Source: Gracilimonas sp017641085 (GTDB lineage Bacteria; Bacteroidota; Rhodothermia; Balneolales; Balneolaceae). Taken from it: DNA of 64,000 bases. The notes under the pieces were generated by a model. It saw only the letters and a list, made by a program, of their open reading frames with translations, was not told the origin of the DNA and did not search any database. This document shows, one piece after another, positions 1-9,291 of this stretch. The DNA lies in NCBI RefSeq assembly GCF_046115515.1, contig NZ_CP175953.1; one strand, given 5' to 3'. Position numbers and translations under genes: made by a program. The first letter of the stretch is position 1. Every line of letters begins with the position of its first letter.

Positions 1-594
1 GAGGAACTGATTCGCCGGGCAAAACGAGCTCACATTGCAGGACAAAAAGTAGTGGTGGTCAAACCCGCTCTCGACAAACGCTACAGCGAGAACGAGGTAG
101 TATCTCATAATGAAACCGCCCTTCCCAGCATTTTAGTAGATACGGCCGATCAGATTGTACTACTTACCGGAGATGCACGTGTTGTGTGTATTGATGAAGC
201 CCAGTTTTTTGACGACCGGGTTGTGGATGTGGCAAATACATTGGCTAACGATGGTAAACGAGTTATTGTAGCCGGGTTGGATATGGATTTCAAAGGGCAG
301 CCATTTGGTCCCATGCCCTATCTGCTGGCTATTGCGGAATATGTCACCAAATTGCATGCTGTATGTGCCGAGAGCGGAACCATGGCCCACTACTCCCAGC
401 GGGTAGTTGAAAAAGAAGGACAGGTACTGGTTGGGGAATACGATGCTTATGAACCCCGGGCCCGTCACTGCTTCCGCCCGCCCGTTGATCGGCGACGTGG
501 CCGACCGATTAAGCCATTTATGAATCCGGCTGTAAAAGAAACTGAAGAAGAATCTACCGACGAAACAGAAGAAATAAACTCAGAGCACACCTAA
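1..594 (+). CDS. tdk: Thymidine kinase (5' end outside window)
   Basis: Phosphorylates thymidine to dTMP in the salvage pathway. The reading frame is open from base 1 (EELIRRAKRAHIAGQK...), so the gene begins upstream and its P-loop is missing here; the GTG at 52 is internal. Visible family motifs are the DEAQFF Walker B-like segment, GLDMDFKGQPFG, and the lasso/zinc-ribbon region ending in EYDAYEPRARHCF. In the usual family the ribbon carries two CxxC pairs; here the first reads CAES and the second RARHC, so two of the four cysteines appear to be replaced. An acidic tail of about 20 residues follows. The stop overlaps the start of the nucleoside transporter (TAATG), which fits a thymidine uptake-plus-phosphorylation unit. 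Confidence 0.94.
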   Translation, partial: EELIRRAKRAHIAGQKVVVVKPALDKRYSENEVVSHNETALPSILVDTADQIVLLTGDARVVCIDEAQFFDDRVVDVANTLANDGKRVIVAGLDMDFKGQPFGPMPYLLAIAEYVTKLHAVCAESGTMAHYSQRVVEKEGQVLVGEYDAYEPRARHCFRPPVDRRRGRPIKPFMNPAVKETEEESTDETEEINSEHT

Positions 595-1922
595 TGGATA
601 TTATACGCGGTATCATTGGAATTGTAAGCCTGCTTGGGCTTGCGTTCGTTTTTAGCAACAGCAAAAAAAATATAAACTGGAAACTGGTTGGAATAGGCAT
701 CGGAATACAATTTATCCTTGCCATTTTCATTCTCAAGGCGGATGTATTGGCCGGATTTTGGGCACCTTTAGGTTGGCCGATGATTCTGTTTCAAAAGGTG
801 GCCAGCTTTTTTGTTGTCGTCCTTAATTACACCACCGAGGGTGCCTCTTTCATTTTCGGAAGGTTAGGTCATGGCCCTGAACACGAAGACAGCCTGGGTG
901 TGTTTTTTGCCTTCCAGGTACTCCCTACCATTGTCTTTTTTGCCTCATTAACCGCCATCCTCTACCACTACGGGATTTTGCAGTTCATTGTAAGGATGGT
1001 GTCTAAGGGAATGCAGAAATTGCTTGGTACTTCCGGAGCAGAGACCTTATCGGTGGTATCCAATATATTTGTAGGGCAAACAGAGGCACCGCTGGTTGTT
1101 GAACCTTTCATTAAGAAAATGACCAAGTCTGAGCTCTTCGTGGTGATGACAGGTGGGATGGCTACCATTGCCGGTGGCGTAATGGCCGCTTATGTAGCTA
1201 TGCTGGGCGCTCCCTTTGCTGAAGCCAATGGATTAGAGATTCAGGTTGCCCAGCAACTTTTTGCCGAGCGGCTTCTGGGGGCAAGTTTAATGGCCGCTCC
1301 TGCTGCACTTGTTATTGCTAAGATCCTATTTCCGGAAGATGGCGAACCCGTTACCAAAGGTGATGTTTCCATGAATGTTGAGAAAACAGATGCCAACGGA
1401 ATTGATGCTGCAGCATCAGGTGCCGGAACCGGACTTCAGCTTGCATTGAATGTAGGTGCCATGTTATTAGCGTTTATCGCTCTACTTGCTATGTTCAACG
1501 GTATTTTAGGCTGGGGAAGTGATATTACCGGCATTACCGGTTTACTGGGAGAAAGCCTCACCATCGAAATGATGCTGGGCTGGGTTTTTGCCCCCATTGC
1601 CTGGCTGATTGGTGTACCTTGGTCAGATGCCGTGAATATGGGGTCACTGTTGGGTACCAAGATTGTATTGAATGAGTTTGTAGCTTACCTGAAATTAGCT
1701 GAAGGCGTAAGTGCCGCACAGTTATCCCCTAAAACAATAGCGATGGCTACTTTCGCGTTGTGTGGTTTTGCCAATTTCTCTTCTATAGCCATACAAATTG
1801 GAGGAATTGGAGGGTTAGCCCCCAGCAGAAAATCTGAACTGGCAAAATTTGGAATTAAGGCTGTTTTTGCCGGAACTTTGGCTAACTTAATGACCGCTAC
1901 ATTCGCGGGAATGCTCTTTTAA
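594..1922 (+). CDS. Concentrative nucleoside transporter, CNT/NupC family
   Basis: Inner-membrane symporter that imports nucleosides with H+ or Na+. The protein has 442 residues, close to the family norm, with many hydrophobic helices. The CNT signature VGQTEAPLVV lies near residue 160, followed by the FVVMTGGMATIAGG helix; a second conserved region (LNEFVAY, then LCGFANFSSI) lies near residues 360 to 400. Translation is probably coupled to tdk because the ATG shares one base with its stop codon. The neighbour suggests thymidine among the substrates, but specificity cannot be read from the sequence. No close terminator is seen; the next gene starts 42 bases on. Confidence 0.93.
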   Translation: MDIIRGIIGIVSLLGLAFVFSNSKKNINWKLVGIGIGIQFILAIFILKADVLAGFWAPLGWPMILFQKVASFFVVVLNYTTEGASFIFGRLGHGPEHEDSLGVFFAFQVLPTIVFFASLTAILYHYGILQFIVRMVSKGMQKLLGTSGAETLSVVSNIFVGQTEAPLVVEPFIKKMTKSELFVVMTGGMATIAGGVMAAYVAMLGAPFAEANGLEIQVAQQLFAERLLGASLMAAPAALVIAKILFPEDGEPVTKGDVSMNVEKTDANGIDAAASGAGTGLQLALNVGAMLLAFIALLAMFNGILGWGSDITGITGLLGESLTIEMMLGWVFAPIAWLIGVPWSDAVNMGSLLGTKIVLNEFVAYLKLAEGVSAAQLSPKTIAMATFALCGFANFSSIAIQIGGIGGLAPSRKSELAKFGIKAVFAGTLANLMTATFAGMLF

Positions 1923-1964
1923 TCAGAACAACTAACCATCAAGAAAACTAAATTACTATTCGCA

Positions 1965-3905
1965 ATGGCGAACCAAACGTATCGATTATTCTTAAGTCTG
2001 TTTCTACTATGTGTTGTCCCCTCTTTAGTATATGGACAATCAAAAAATGATAAATCCGTCGTTGGAAAAGTCGGTAATCAGGAAGTGACCTATGCTGAAC
2101 TGAAAAAGAATTACAGTAGTGGTTCTTCTGAAGATCCAACACTGGATGATCTTGAAAGTTTCCTCCCTATTTACCTCGATTATAAAGCCAAATTACTGGC
2201 AGCCAAAGATCAGGGATATTTCGAGGATTCAGTTTTGGTAGCTGAGCATGAGTCGTATGTGAAGCAGGCGGCCTATGCTTTTTGGCTTGAAAATGAAATT
2301 AAGCCGGCTGCTTTTGATGAGTTCAAAAAACGGGCAGAAATGGAACTCAAAACTTACCATATACTGGTTGCTGTAGGTCCTGATGCCCCTCAACCGCAAG
2401 TTGACGAGGCGTTATCTAAACTGAAACAAGCCCGGCAAGAAATCACCGACGGAGTGCCCCTTGATGAAGTAAACGAAAAATATTCTACCGTTAGAGGGGG
2501 CCGCAGCATGGGTGGAGATATCCCGTGGATCTCAGTTGGCCGAACGGTTCAGGAGTTTGAAGATGTGGTATATGGACTGGAAGTCGGTGAAATATCAGAG
2601 CCCTTCAAAACTCAGTTCGGATACCATATTGTATTATTGCAGGATAAAAGAGAACGAACACCGGCCCGACTCGTTAACCATATTTTTGTTCGCGGAACCG
2701 GAGACTCAACCGCTTACGATAAGATCCATAACGCATATAATGCCTTGGAAGACGGACAGCCCTGGAACCTGGTGCTTAACCAGTTTACTGAAGACGGTGC
2801 CTCCAAAAGAAGCAATGGACGAATTGGTTGGGTGAGTTACCGCCAGAATTTTGCTATGGATTTTGTTGAGGCTGTTGTAAGTCAGGATCCTTCCGAACCT
2901 TATTCTGAGCCGGTTAAAACCAACTACGGTTACCATATCTTTAAGATAGATTCAGTTGAAACTTATGCCTCAGAAGAAGAGCGAAACCAGGCTTTGATGG
3001 AGCAGCTGGGTGATACCCCCTACTTCGAAGAGAGTAACCAGTTTGTTGTGGAATTCCTTCAGAAGAAATTTGACGATAAAAAGCACTTTGAAGCCGAAGA
3101 CTTGTACAAAGAATGGATCATGGCTTTTGACAGCTCTGAGATTTCCTCCCTTCCGGAGCAACCTGCAGGACTTGGAGATGAAACGGTGTACACGTTCAAC
3201 GGGGAAGATTACTCACTCGATGATTATCATGCTTTCATTCAAAATACATATGGCGCCAGAACGGCCAATGCTTACAGAAGCAACCTGTTGAATGAATATG
3301 CCCTGAAGGTTGTGGACAATAACATCATTGATCTGACCCTTGAAAAATATCCTGAGTTCAGTAAACAGTCGGAAAGCTATCTGAACGGATTGGTGGTTTA
3401 TAACATCAATGAGGAAAACATATGGAGTCCTGCCACGGTAGATACTTCCCGTCTTCGTTCAATCTATGAAGAGAACATTAGTAAATATCAGTACCCGGAG
3501 CGTCCCTTCTACTATTTGATGACAGCCCGCCACGATTCAACCCTGATGAAAGCCAAAGACTTTGTCAATAACGGCGGTTCTCCCGACAGTGTGAAGGTCA
3601 GAATTGACAGAGTCGGAGTTTCAGCAGATTCTACCACCAACTTTACCCAGGAACCTTTTGACCGGCTCAGTGAAATGGAGATCGACAGCTTTTCAGAAAC
3701 CTTCGAGTACAACAATATACGCGGGATATTTTGGCTCGAAGATCGCCTGCAGGCTCGAAATATGACTTTTGATGAAGCCTTCAATCGTATTCTGGCGGAA
3801 TTTCAACCGCAGCGTGAAAAGGAATGGCTGCAACAACTGCGTGACAAATATAATGTGAAGGTTCACGTTAAAAAGCTTCGCAAAGCTTTCGATAAAGACG
3901 CATAA
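1965..3905 (+). CDS. Periplasmic parvulin-type peptidyl-prolyl isomerase, SurA/PpiD-like (646 aa)
   Basis: Predicted periplasmic foldase for outer-membrane or secreted proteins. A signal peptide (residues 1-25, ending VYGQ) is followed by an N-terminal chaperone-like region, two consecutive parvulin domains (about 128-220 and 232-325), and a helical C-terminal half of about 300 residues. Each parvulin repeat ends in the characteristic FGYHIV/YGYHIF motif, and the first contains GGDIPWIS. The length and long C-terminal arm exceed classical SurA (about 430 residues). It is first of three SurA-like genes, three bases before the next. The family call is secure; client proteins and whether both domains are active are unknown. 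Confidence 0.88.
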   Translation: MANQTYRLFLSLFLLCVVPSLVYGQSKNDKSVVGKVGNQEVTYAELKKNYSSGSSEDPTLDDLESFLPIYLDYKAKLLAAKDQGYFEDSVLVAEHESYVKQAAYAFWLENEIKPAAFDEFKKRAEMELKTYHILVAVGPDAPQPQVDEALSKLKQARQEITDGVPLDEVNEKYSTVRGGRSMGGDIPWISVGRTVQEFEDVVYGLEVGEISEPFKTQFGYHIVLLQDKRERTPARLVNHIFVRGTGDSTAYDKIHNAYNALEDGQPWNLVLNQFTEDGASKRSNGRIGWVSYRQNFAMDFVEAVVSQDPSEPYSEPVKTNYGYHIFKIDSVETYASEEERNQALMEQLGDTPYFEESNQFVVEFLQKKFDDKKHFEAEDLYKEWIMAFDSSEISSLPEQPAGLGDETVYTFNGEDYSLDDYHAFIQNTYGARTANAYRSNLLNEYALKVVDNNIIDLTLEKYPEFSKQSESYLNGLVVYNINEENIWSPATVDTSRLRSIYEENISKYQYPERPFYYLMTARHDSTLMKAKDFVNNGGSPDSVKVRIDRVGVSADSTTNFTQEPFDRLSEMEIDSFSETFEYNNIRGIFWLEDRLQARNMTFDEAFNRILAEFQPQREKEWLQQLRDKYNVKVHVKKLRKAFDKDA

Positions 3906-3908
3906 CAC

Positions 3909-4820
3909 ATGGTAAACATCCGCTGTATTTTTCTTTTTACTTCCCTTCTGCTGTTGGTATCGGCATGTAAACAGGATTCCGGCTCTGAGCCGGTTGTACT
4001 TGCAGAGGTCGGCAATCAACAGCTTACCAAAGAAGCGGCCAAAACGGAGATCCCTGCTCACATTTTTGAGTCGGATAGTATATCTGCTTATCTGAATTAC
4101 AGGGATGAGTGGGTCCGACGACAGGTTATCTTGCAGGAGGCTGAACGCCTGAATTTCACCCAGCGCAAGGGTGTGCAGGAGAAGTTGCAGCGCATTCGTG
4201 AAGAGTACATTCTCCAGGCTGTTCAGGATTACATCATTACCGAGTTTGAAGGCGATACAGATGTAAGCGAACAGGAAGCCAGAAACTACTATCAGCAGAA
4301 CAAAGATAAGTTCACTCTTGATGAACGTTATGTGCGTTATCGGCACCTTATAGCCCGTAGTAATTCGGATGCCGAACGGGCCAAACGCGATCTTATGCGT
4401 GGTATTGAGTGGGAAACAGTGGCCCAGGAATATTCAAAATATCCCGATCTTAAAATAAGGGAATCGGAACGCTTCTGGCCTATTTCCATTGCCGGCGGCG
4501 ATATCTCTATGCTGAACCGGTATTTGAACATCATCGGCCCTTCAGAAATTTCTCCTACGTACCGTTCGGGCAATGAATATCACTTTGTACAGTTATTGGA
4601 TGAGCGGCCGCAAGGAGATCATCCGGATTTAGACTGGCTGATCGGCCAAATTGAAGAATGGCTGACCCTGGAAAAGCGCAAAAGAGCATTCAACACATAC
4701 GTAAAGAATCTTTATCTTCAGGGGCAGGCTAATAATGAAATTAAAATTCATAACGTTATAAACGAAACGAATACAGCAGTGGACGATTCTACTGTTTCAC
4801 TGAACCAAATTAATCAATGA
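3909..4820 (+). CDS. SurA-like lipoprotein with a degenerate parvulin domain
   Basis: A lipoprotein signal ends in LLVSAC (cysteine at residue 20), so the mature protein is probably membrane-anchored. The opening AEVGNQQLTKE and following helical segment resemble the SurA N-terminal domain. Residues about 120-240 can be aligned by eye with a parvulin fold (DERYVRYRHLIA at the start, NEYHFVQLLDE at the end), but the FGYH signature is reduced to NEYHF, so catalysis is doubtful. It overlaps the next SurA-like gene by four bases (ATGA). The likely role is a membrane-bound chaperone partner of its two neighbours; this is inference from order and similarity. Confidence 0.8.
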   Translation: MVNIRCIFLFTSLLLLVSACKQDSGSEPVVLAEVGNQQLTKEAAKTEIPAHIFESDSISAYLNYRDEWVRRQVILQEAERLNFTQRKGVQEKLQRIREEYILQAVQDYIITEFEGDTDVSEQEARNYYQQNKDKFTLDERYVRYRHLIARSNSDAERAKRDLMRGIEWETVAQEYSKYPDLKIRESERFWPISIAGGDISMLNRYLNIIGPSEISPTYRSGNEYHFVQLLDERPQGDHPDLDWLIGQIEEWLTLEKRKRAFNTYVKNLYLQGQANNEIKIHNVINETNTAVDDSTVSLNQINQ

Positions 4821-6184
4821 AGAATAACTACTTTTTATTACCCCTCCTTTTTCTATCTCTAATTCTCACATTTAATACTCAAGCTCAGCAGCGTCAACTT
4901 GCAAATCAGATTGTTGCCCACGTAAACGACAATATCATTTTAAAGTCTGAAATTGACCAGAGTGTAGCAGATTATATGCGTCAGGCGCAGGTGCAAGGCC
5001 AGCAGGTTCAGTTCAGCAAAGAACTTTGGTACGATTTTCTTGAGTCTGCCATAGATAATTACTTGCTATTGGAAAAAGCCCAGATTGACTCCATTACTGT
5101 TTCTGATGAGGAAGTTGAACTCAGAATGGATCAGCGTATTCAGCAGTTGGTTAGGCAGGCCGGTAGTGAACAAGCACTTGAACAGGCTTTTGGGAAATCG
5201 TTATTACAACTCAGGGCCGATTTCCGCTCAGACTTCCGCGAGCAGATGATTGCCAGCAAAGTTCAGCAACAAAAAATGCAGTCCATTACGATCACCCGAC
5301 CTGAGGTGAATGAGTTTTTTGAAAGCATACCGAAAGATTCTCTTCCCACCATCCCGGAACAAGTTGCATTATCACAGATTGTGATTATTCCGCCTGCCAG
5401 AGGCGATGCCGAACAGCGGGCCTTCGAATTTGCCCAGCAACTTCGTGACTCTATTGTAACTCATGGGAAGTCGATTGAGGAATTAGCCCGCCGGCACAGT
5501 GATGATCAGGGTTCAGGCCGCAGAGGTGGTTTGCTACCTTTAATGGGACTTGATGAATTGGTTTCGGAATACTCGGCAGCAGCCTCTGCACTTAAACCGG
5601 GAGGAATCTCCAAAGTAGTGGAAACTCAGTTTGGTTATCACGTGATCCGACTAAACCGCAGGGTTGGCGACCAGATTGAAACCAATCACATTCTAATTTC
5701 AGTAGATTCTGAAGAGCTGGATGAAGACTATGCGATTGAACGGCTGAATGCTATCCGCGACAGTATCATGTCTAATCCTGATGTTAAATTCGCAGATGTG
5801 GCCCGCAAATTGAGTGAAGATCCATCAACAGCCAATCTTGGTGGTAAAATATTTGATCCACAAAGCGGTGAACGGCTTATCCCTCTCAACCGTTTGGATC
5901 CTGCAATGTACAGAGTTGTTTTGCTAATGGACGAAGAAGGATACATCTCTGAACCCAAGTCGTTTAATCTGCAAAGTCAGAATAAGAAGGCATACCGGAT
6001 TGTACGATTAGATCGCCAGATTCCCGAGCATATTGCGAATCTGAAGCAAGATTATGAGCGCATTAAAAGTATCGCCCTACAGCAGAAACAGTATCGCATC
6101 ATGCAAAAATGGATGCAGGAATTACGGGAAGATATATACGTAGAATATAAAATCGACGTACCGGAAATGGAGAATAGTTTATGA
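4817..6184 (+). CDS. surA: Periplasmic chaperone/peptidyl-prolyl isomerase SurA
   Basis: Best SurA match of the three paralogues. The 455-residue protein has a signal peptide (1-23, ending NTQAQ), an N-terminal chaperone domain opening with IVAHVNDNIILKSEID, and two parvulin domains (about 185-280 and 283-395). The first contains SQIVI and ends in FGYHVIRL; the second begins TNHILI and ends KKAYRIVRLD. Length and domain order match SurA, which helps outer-membrane proteins across the periplasm. It overlaps both neighbours by ATGA junctions, so translation is probably coupled to the lipoprotein upstream and the MoxR ATPase downstream. Confidence 0.9.
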   Translation: MKNNYFLLPLLFLSLILTFNTQAQQRQLANQIVAHVNDNIILKSEIDQSVADYMRQAQVQGQQVQFSKELWYDFLESAIDNYLLLEKAQIDSITVSDEEVELRMDQRIQQLVRQAGSEQALEQAFGKSLLQLRADFRSDFREQMIASKVQQQKMQSITITRPEVNEFFESIPKDSLPTIPEQVALSQIVIIPPARGDAEQRAFEFAQQLRDSIVTHGKSIEELARRHSDDQGSGRRGGLLPLMGLDELVSEYSAAASALKPGGISKVVETQFGYHVIRLNRRVGDQIETNHILISVDSEELDEDYAIERLNAIRDSIMSNPDVKFADVARKLSEDPSTANLGGKIFDPQSGERLIPLNRLDPAMYRVVLLMDEEGYISEPKSFNLQSQNKKAYRIVRLDRQIPEHIANLKQDYERIKSIALQQKQYRIMQKWMQELREDIYVEYKIDVPEMENSL

Positions 6185-7173
6185 GCACCGATGTAAAAGA
6201 TCCGGTTAAGTTAGCGGATGAATTCCATGCGGTTTTTCATCAGATAAAAAAGGAAATACACAAGGCTGTTATTGGTCAGGAAGATATTATTGATCTTCTT
6301 TTAATCAGCCTTTTTTCAAGAGGTCATTGTGTACTTATTGGTGTTCCGGGATTGGCTAAAACATTGCTTATCAGGACGTTAGCAGAATCACTAAATCTTT
6401 CCTTCAACCGAATTCAGTTTACCCCCGATCTTATGCCCGGTGATATAACCGGTACCGAAGTAATCGAGGAGAATAAGGACTCAGGCCGTAAGGAGTTTAC
6501 CTTCATTAAAGGACCTGTGTTTGCCAATATTGTACTGGCTGACGAGATCAACCGGACCCCTCCTAAAACCCAAGCTGCCTTACTTGAGGGGATGCAGGAA
6601 TACCACGTTACCACCGGTGGTAAAACCTATGATTTGGATACGCCTTTCTTCGTATTGGCTACACAAAACCCCATTGAGCAGGAAGGAACCTACCCTCTTC
6701 CCGAAGCGCAGCTCGACCGGTTTATGTTCAATATCTGGGTTGATTACCCTTCTCTCGAAGAGGAAAAAGAAATTGTGAGCAAAACTACGGCATACCAGGA
6801 TATCAACATAGAAGCGCTGGTTACCAAAGAGAAGATCAAGGAACTTCAGGCGTTGGTGCGTGAAGTGCCTGTACCTGAAAACGTACTTGATTATGCGGTG
6901 GAATTGGTATCTAAAACCCGCCCCGGTACCGATATGGCTCCTGATTTTGTAAATAAGTACATGAGCTGGGGTGCCGGTCCGCGAGCCTCTCAGTTCTTGA
7001 TTTTAGGGGGCAAGGCAAGAGCGCTCTCTCAAGGCCGCTATCATGTTACCGAAGATGATATCAAAACGCTGGCCATTCCCGTTTTACGACATCGCATAGT
7101 TAATAACTACGCTGCTGAAGCCGAAGGTTACACGACCGTTAAGCTGATTGAAATGCTTAAAGAAGAATCCTGA
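6181..7173 (+). CDS. MoxR-family AAA+ ATPase
   Basis: Cytoplasmic AAA+ ATPase of the MoxR class, which generally acts with VWA-domain proteins in assembling or activating complexes. Walker A is GVPGLAKT (54-61), Walker B NIVLADE (116-122), and sensor 1 LATQNP (from 159); QLDRFMFN is the family arginine-finger region. The length of 330 residues is normal. The start overlaps the surA stop (ATGA). The gene that follows encodes a membrane protein with a VWA-like domain, the expected partner, but the DUF58 gene that normally sits between MoxR and VWA genes is absent. Function beyond the family level is unknown. Confidence 0.92.
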   Translation: MSTDVKDPVKLADEFHAVFHQIKKEIHKAVIGQEDIIDLLLISLFSRGHCVLIGVPGLAKTLLIRTLAESLNLSFNRIQFTPDLMPGDITGTEVIEENKDSGRKEFTFIKGPVFANIVLADEINRTPPKTQAALLEGMQEYHVTTGGKTYDLDTPFFVLATQNPIEQEGTYPLPEAQLDRFMFNIWVDYPSLEEEKEIVSKTTAYQDINIEALVTKEKIKELQALVREVPVPENVLDYAVELVSKTRPGTDMAPDFVNKYMSWGAGPRASQFLILGGKARALSQGRYHVTEDDIKTLAIPVLRHRIVNNYAAEAEGYTTVKLIEMLKEES

Positions 7174-7194
7174 ACATCATAATGAGGGATTAAT

Positions 7195-9291
7195 GTGGAC
7201 TTTCAGGGTTTCCAACATATACTTCCACCGGTTGTAATTATACTTCTTTCCATTGCGTTGGTGGTTCTTGCATGGGCTTCATACCGAAAGTTCAGTAGTA
7301 TTCCTTCCATCGGGCGTTGGGCGCTTATCAGCCTGAGAGGTTCTGCCCTGCTTATTGTTCTGTTGCTTTTGCTTAACCCCTATTTCTACTCTTCCCGGCA
7401 GGTTGATGTAAAACCATCCATTGCTGTTTTTTTGGATAATTCGGAAAGCATCGGGATTACTAAAGGGGAATACGAAGGCCTCAGTTCCTACAATCAGCTC
7501 CTGAATACTCTTAATTTTGACGCCATTCCTGATGTAGAATTTAGATTCTTTGCGATTGGTGAACAGATTTCCAATTTTGATCCTGACTCGTTAAATGCTT
7601 CAGAAACCCAAACCAACCTTGCTGAGCCTATAAAGTCTATCCTCGAAATGGAAGAGCAGGTTCAGGCCGCACTTATTATTTCTGATGGGATTATCACTTT
7701 TGGCCGGAATCCGTCCATAAATGCAGCCAATTCCTCTATCCCCCTCTACACTATTGCGGTTGGTGATACTTCGAGCGTTCGGGATGTTTCGATTTCCAAC
7801 ATCCTTACCAATACCACGGGATATACGAATACCAATCATATCATTGAAGCAGAAATCTCACAGTCCGGTTTTGCGAATAACACGGTTATTGTTTCAGTCT
7901 TGTCCGGTGATGAAGTGCTGAATGAGCAGCAGGTTAGCTTTGATACCGACAATCAGGTAAAACAGGTTCAGTTTGAGCTGGAACTTACCGAAGAAGGCCT
8001 TAAGCAGTATGAAGTCCGCGCTACACCTTTGCCTGACGAATGGACGGAATCAAATAACTCCCGTTTGTTCACCATTGATGTGTTGGACAGTAAAGTGAAG
8101 ATTTTGCATGCTGCTTTTCAAATCCATCCCGATGTAAAAGCCATTCGTTCTGTCATCAATGAAGATGAAAACAATGATTTATCAACTCTTACCTGGCTTG
8201 GTGGCAATCGTTATGTAGAGGAAATGCCCGAAGAGGATGAGTTTAACCTGATCATCGTGCATGGAACCCCTCCTTCAGGACTTAATCTTTCTTTTCTGAG
8301 TACGATTACTGATACTCCGACCATTTTCTTTGAACTGAACAGCCGGTCGGATCTCGGATACGAGGAGATTGAAACCCTCAGGCTTTTGACCCCTCAAAAT
8401 AACCGGGTTGCCCAGGTTCGGTTAAATCAGATATTAGATCAGGATGAACAACCTATTTTAGAACTGCCGGAGATCAATTTAAACGATACCCCTTCTCTTT
8501 ATTCTGTTCTAAGAAGTGAAACTTCTGACCTGCAAAGCACGGCATTATATTCTATCAATTTTGATGGTATTAATACAGAATCACCGGCAATTGCAGTGTT
8601 AGAACAAGGGAATATCCGTTGGTCTCACGTGCTTCCGTGGGGATGGTATAAATGGGTTCAAAGTACCAATTCAATGGAGAGGGAATATGCATCTACATTT
8701 ATTGCGAACCTGGTATCATGGACATCCAGTGATCCCGATAACAGAAAACTTCGCATAGCTCCCGCCAAAAAGACTTTCAGCACGGCTGAAGCTCCTGTAA
8801 TTAACGCAAGCCTTCGCAATGAAAGAGGTGACCCAGAAGCGGAAGGGATTATCGAAGTCCAGTTGAATTCAGAAGCCGGCACAGCCCGATCTTTTAATAT
8901 GGAAAGCCTTGGAAATGGAAATTACAGCCTTACCCTGCCCCGGCTATCAGAAGGATTGTACAGTTATCAGGCAACGGCCCGAAAAGGTGAGCGGGAAATT
9001 GAGTCTCAATCCGGTGAGTTTCTGGTCTCAAATTCGAGCTCAGAGCTTACCAATACCCTTCGTGATGATGCATTATTGAAAACCATTTCAGCAAATTCAG
9101 GCGGTCGCTTCTTCACATATAAGGAAGCTTCAGCAGTGTGGGACAGCCTTCGGGCGGCTAATGTTCTGCAGACCCGAACACAAACGGTTGAAAATTATAC
9201 CTTCCCCGTGCGTTCCTTTTACTGGTTTGCCATTGTTTTACTGCTGTTAGGTAGCGAGTGGCTGCTTAGAAAATACTATTCGCTTCCTTAA
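7195..9291 (+). CDS. Membrane protein with VWA-like domain (probable MoxR partner)
   Basis: A GTG start is used: an in-frame stop lies 12 bases upstream and a GAGGG ribosome site is well placed. Two N-terminal membrane helices (about 10-29 and 43-64) are followed by a VWA-like domain with the metal-site motif DNSES (81-85) and a later IISDG strand. A large periplasmic part of mixed beta character follows, then one C-terminal helix (about 670-690). The middle region around FNLIIVHGTPP may be a degenerate glutamine-amidotransferase-like fold, as known in related Bacteroidota VWA membrane proteins; this is inference. Its stop overlaps the convergent phosphatase gene by four bases. The specific job is unknown. 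Confidence 0.75.
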   Translation: MDFQGFQHILPPVVIILLSIALVVLAWASYRKFSSIPSIGRWALISLRGSALLIVLLLLLNPYFYSSRQVDVKPSIAVFLDNSESIGITKGEYEGLSSYNQLLNTLNFDAIPDVEFRFFAIGEQISNFDPDSLNASETQTNLAEPIKSILEMEEQVQAALIISDGIITFGRNPSINAANSSIPLYTIAVGDTSSVRDVSISNILTNTTGYTNTNHIIEAEISQSGFANNTVIVSVLSGDEVLNEQQVSFDTDNQVKQVQFELELTEEGLKQYEVRATPLPDEWTESNNSRLFTIDVLDSKVKILHAAFQIHPDVKAIRSVINEDENNDLSTLTWLGGNRYVEEMPEEDEFNLIIVHGTPPSGLNLSFLSTITDTPTIFFELNSRSDLGYEEIETLRLLTPQNNRVAQVRLNQILDQDEQPILELPEINLNDTPSLYSVLRSETSDLQSTALYSINFDGINTESPAIAVLEQGNIRWSHVLPWGWYKWVQSTNSMEREYASTFIANLVSWTSSDPDNRKLRIAPAKKTFSTAEAPVINASLRNERGDPEAEGIIEVQLNSEAGTARSFNMESLGNGNYSLTLPRLSEGLYSYQATARKGEREIESQSGEFLVSNSSSELTNTLRDDALLKTISANSGGRFFTYKEASAVWDSLRAANVLQTRTQTVENYTFPVRSFYWFAIVLLLLGSEWLLRKYYSLP

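Noticed and set aside
52..54. GTG as the start of thymidine kinase
   Set aside because: The frame is open to base 1 and the upstream residues match the family, so the true start is outside the window.
3693..4346. 217-residue minus-strand frame opposite the SurA-like genes
   Set aside because: It lies wholly opposite two well-supported genes and its translation resembles no family; a shadow frame.
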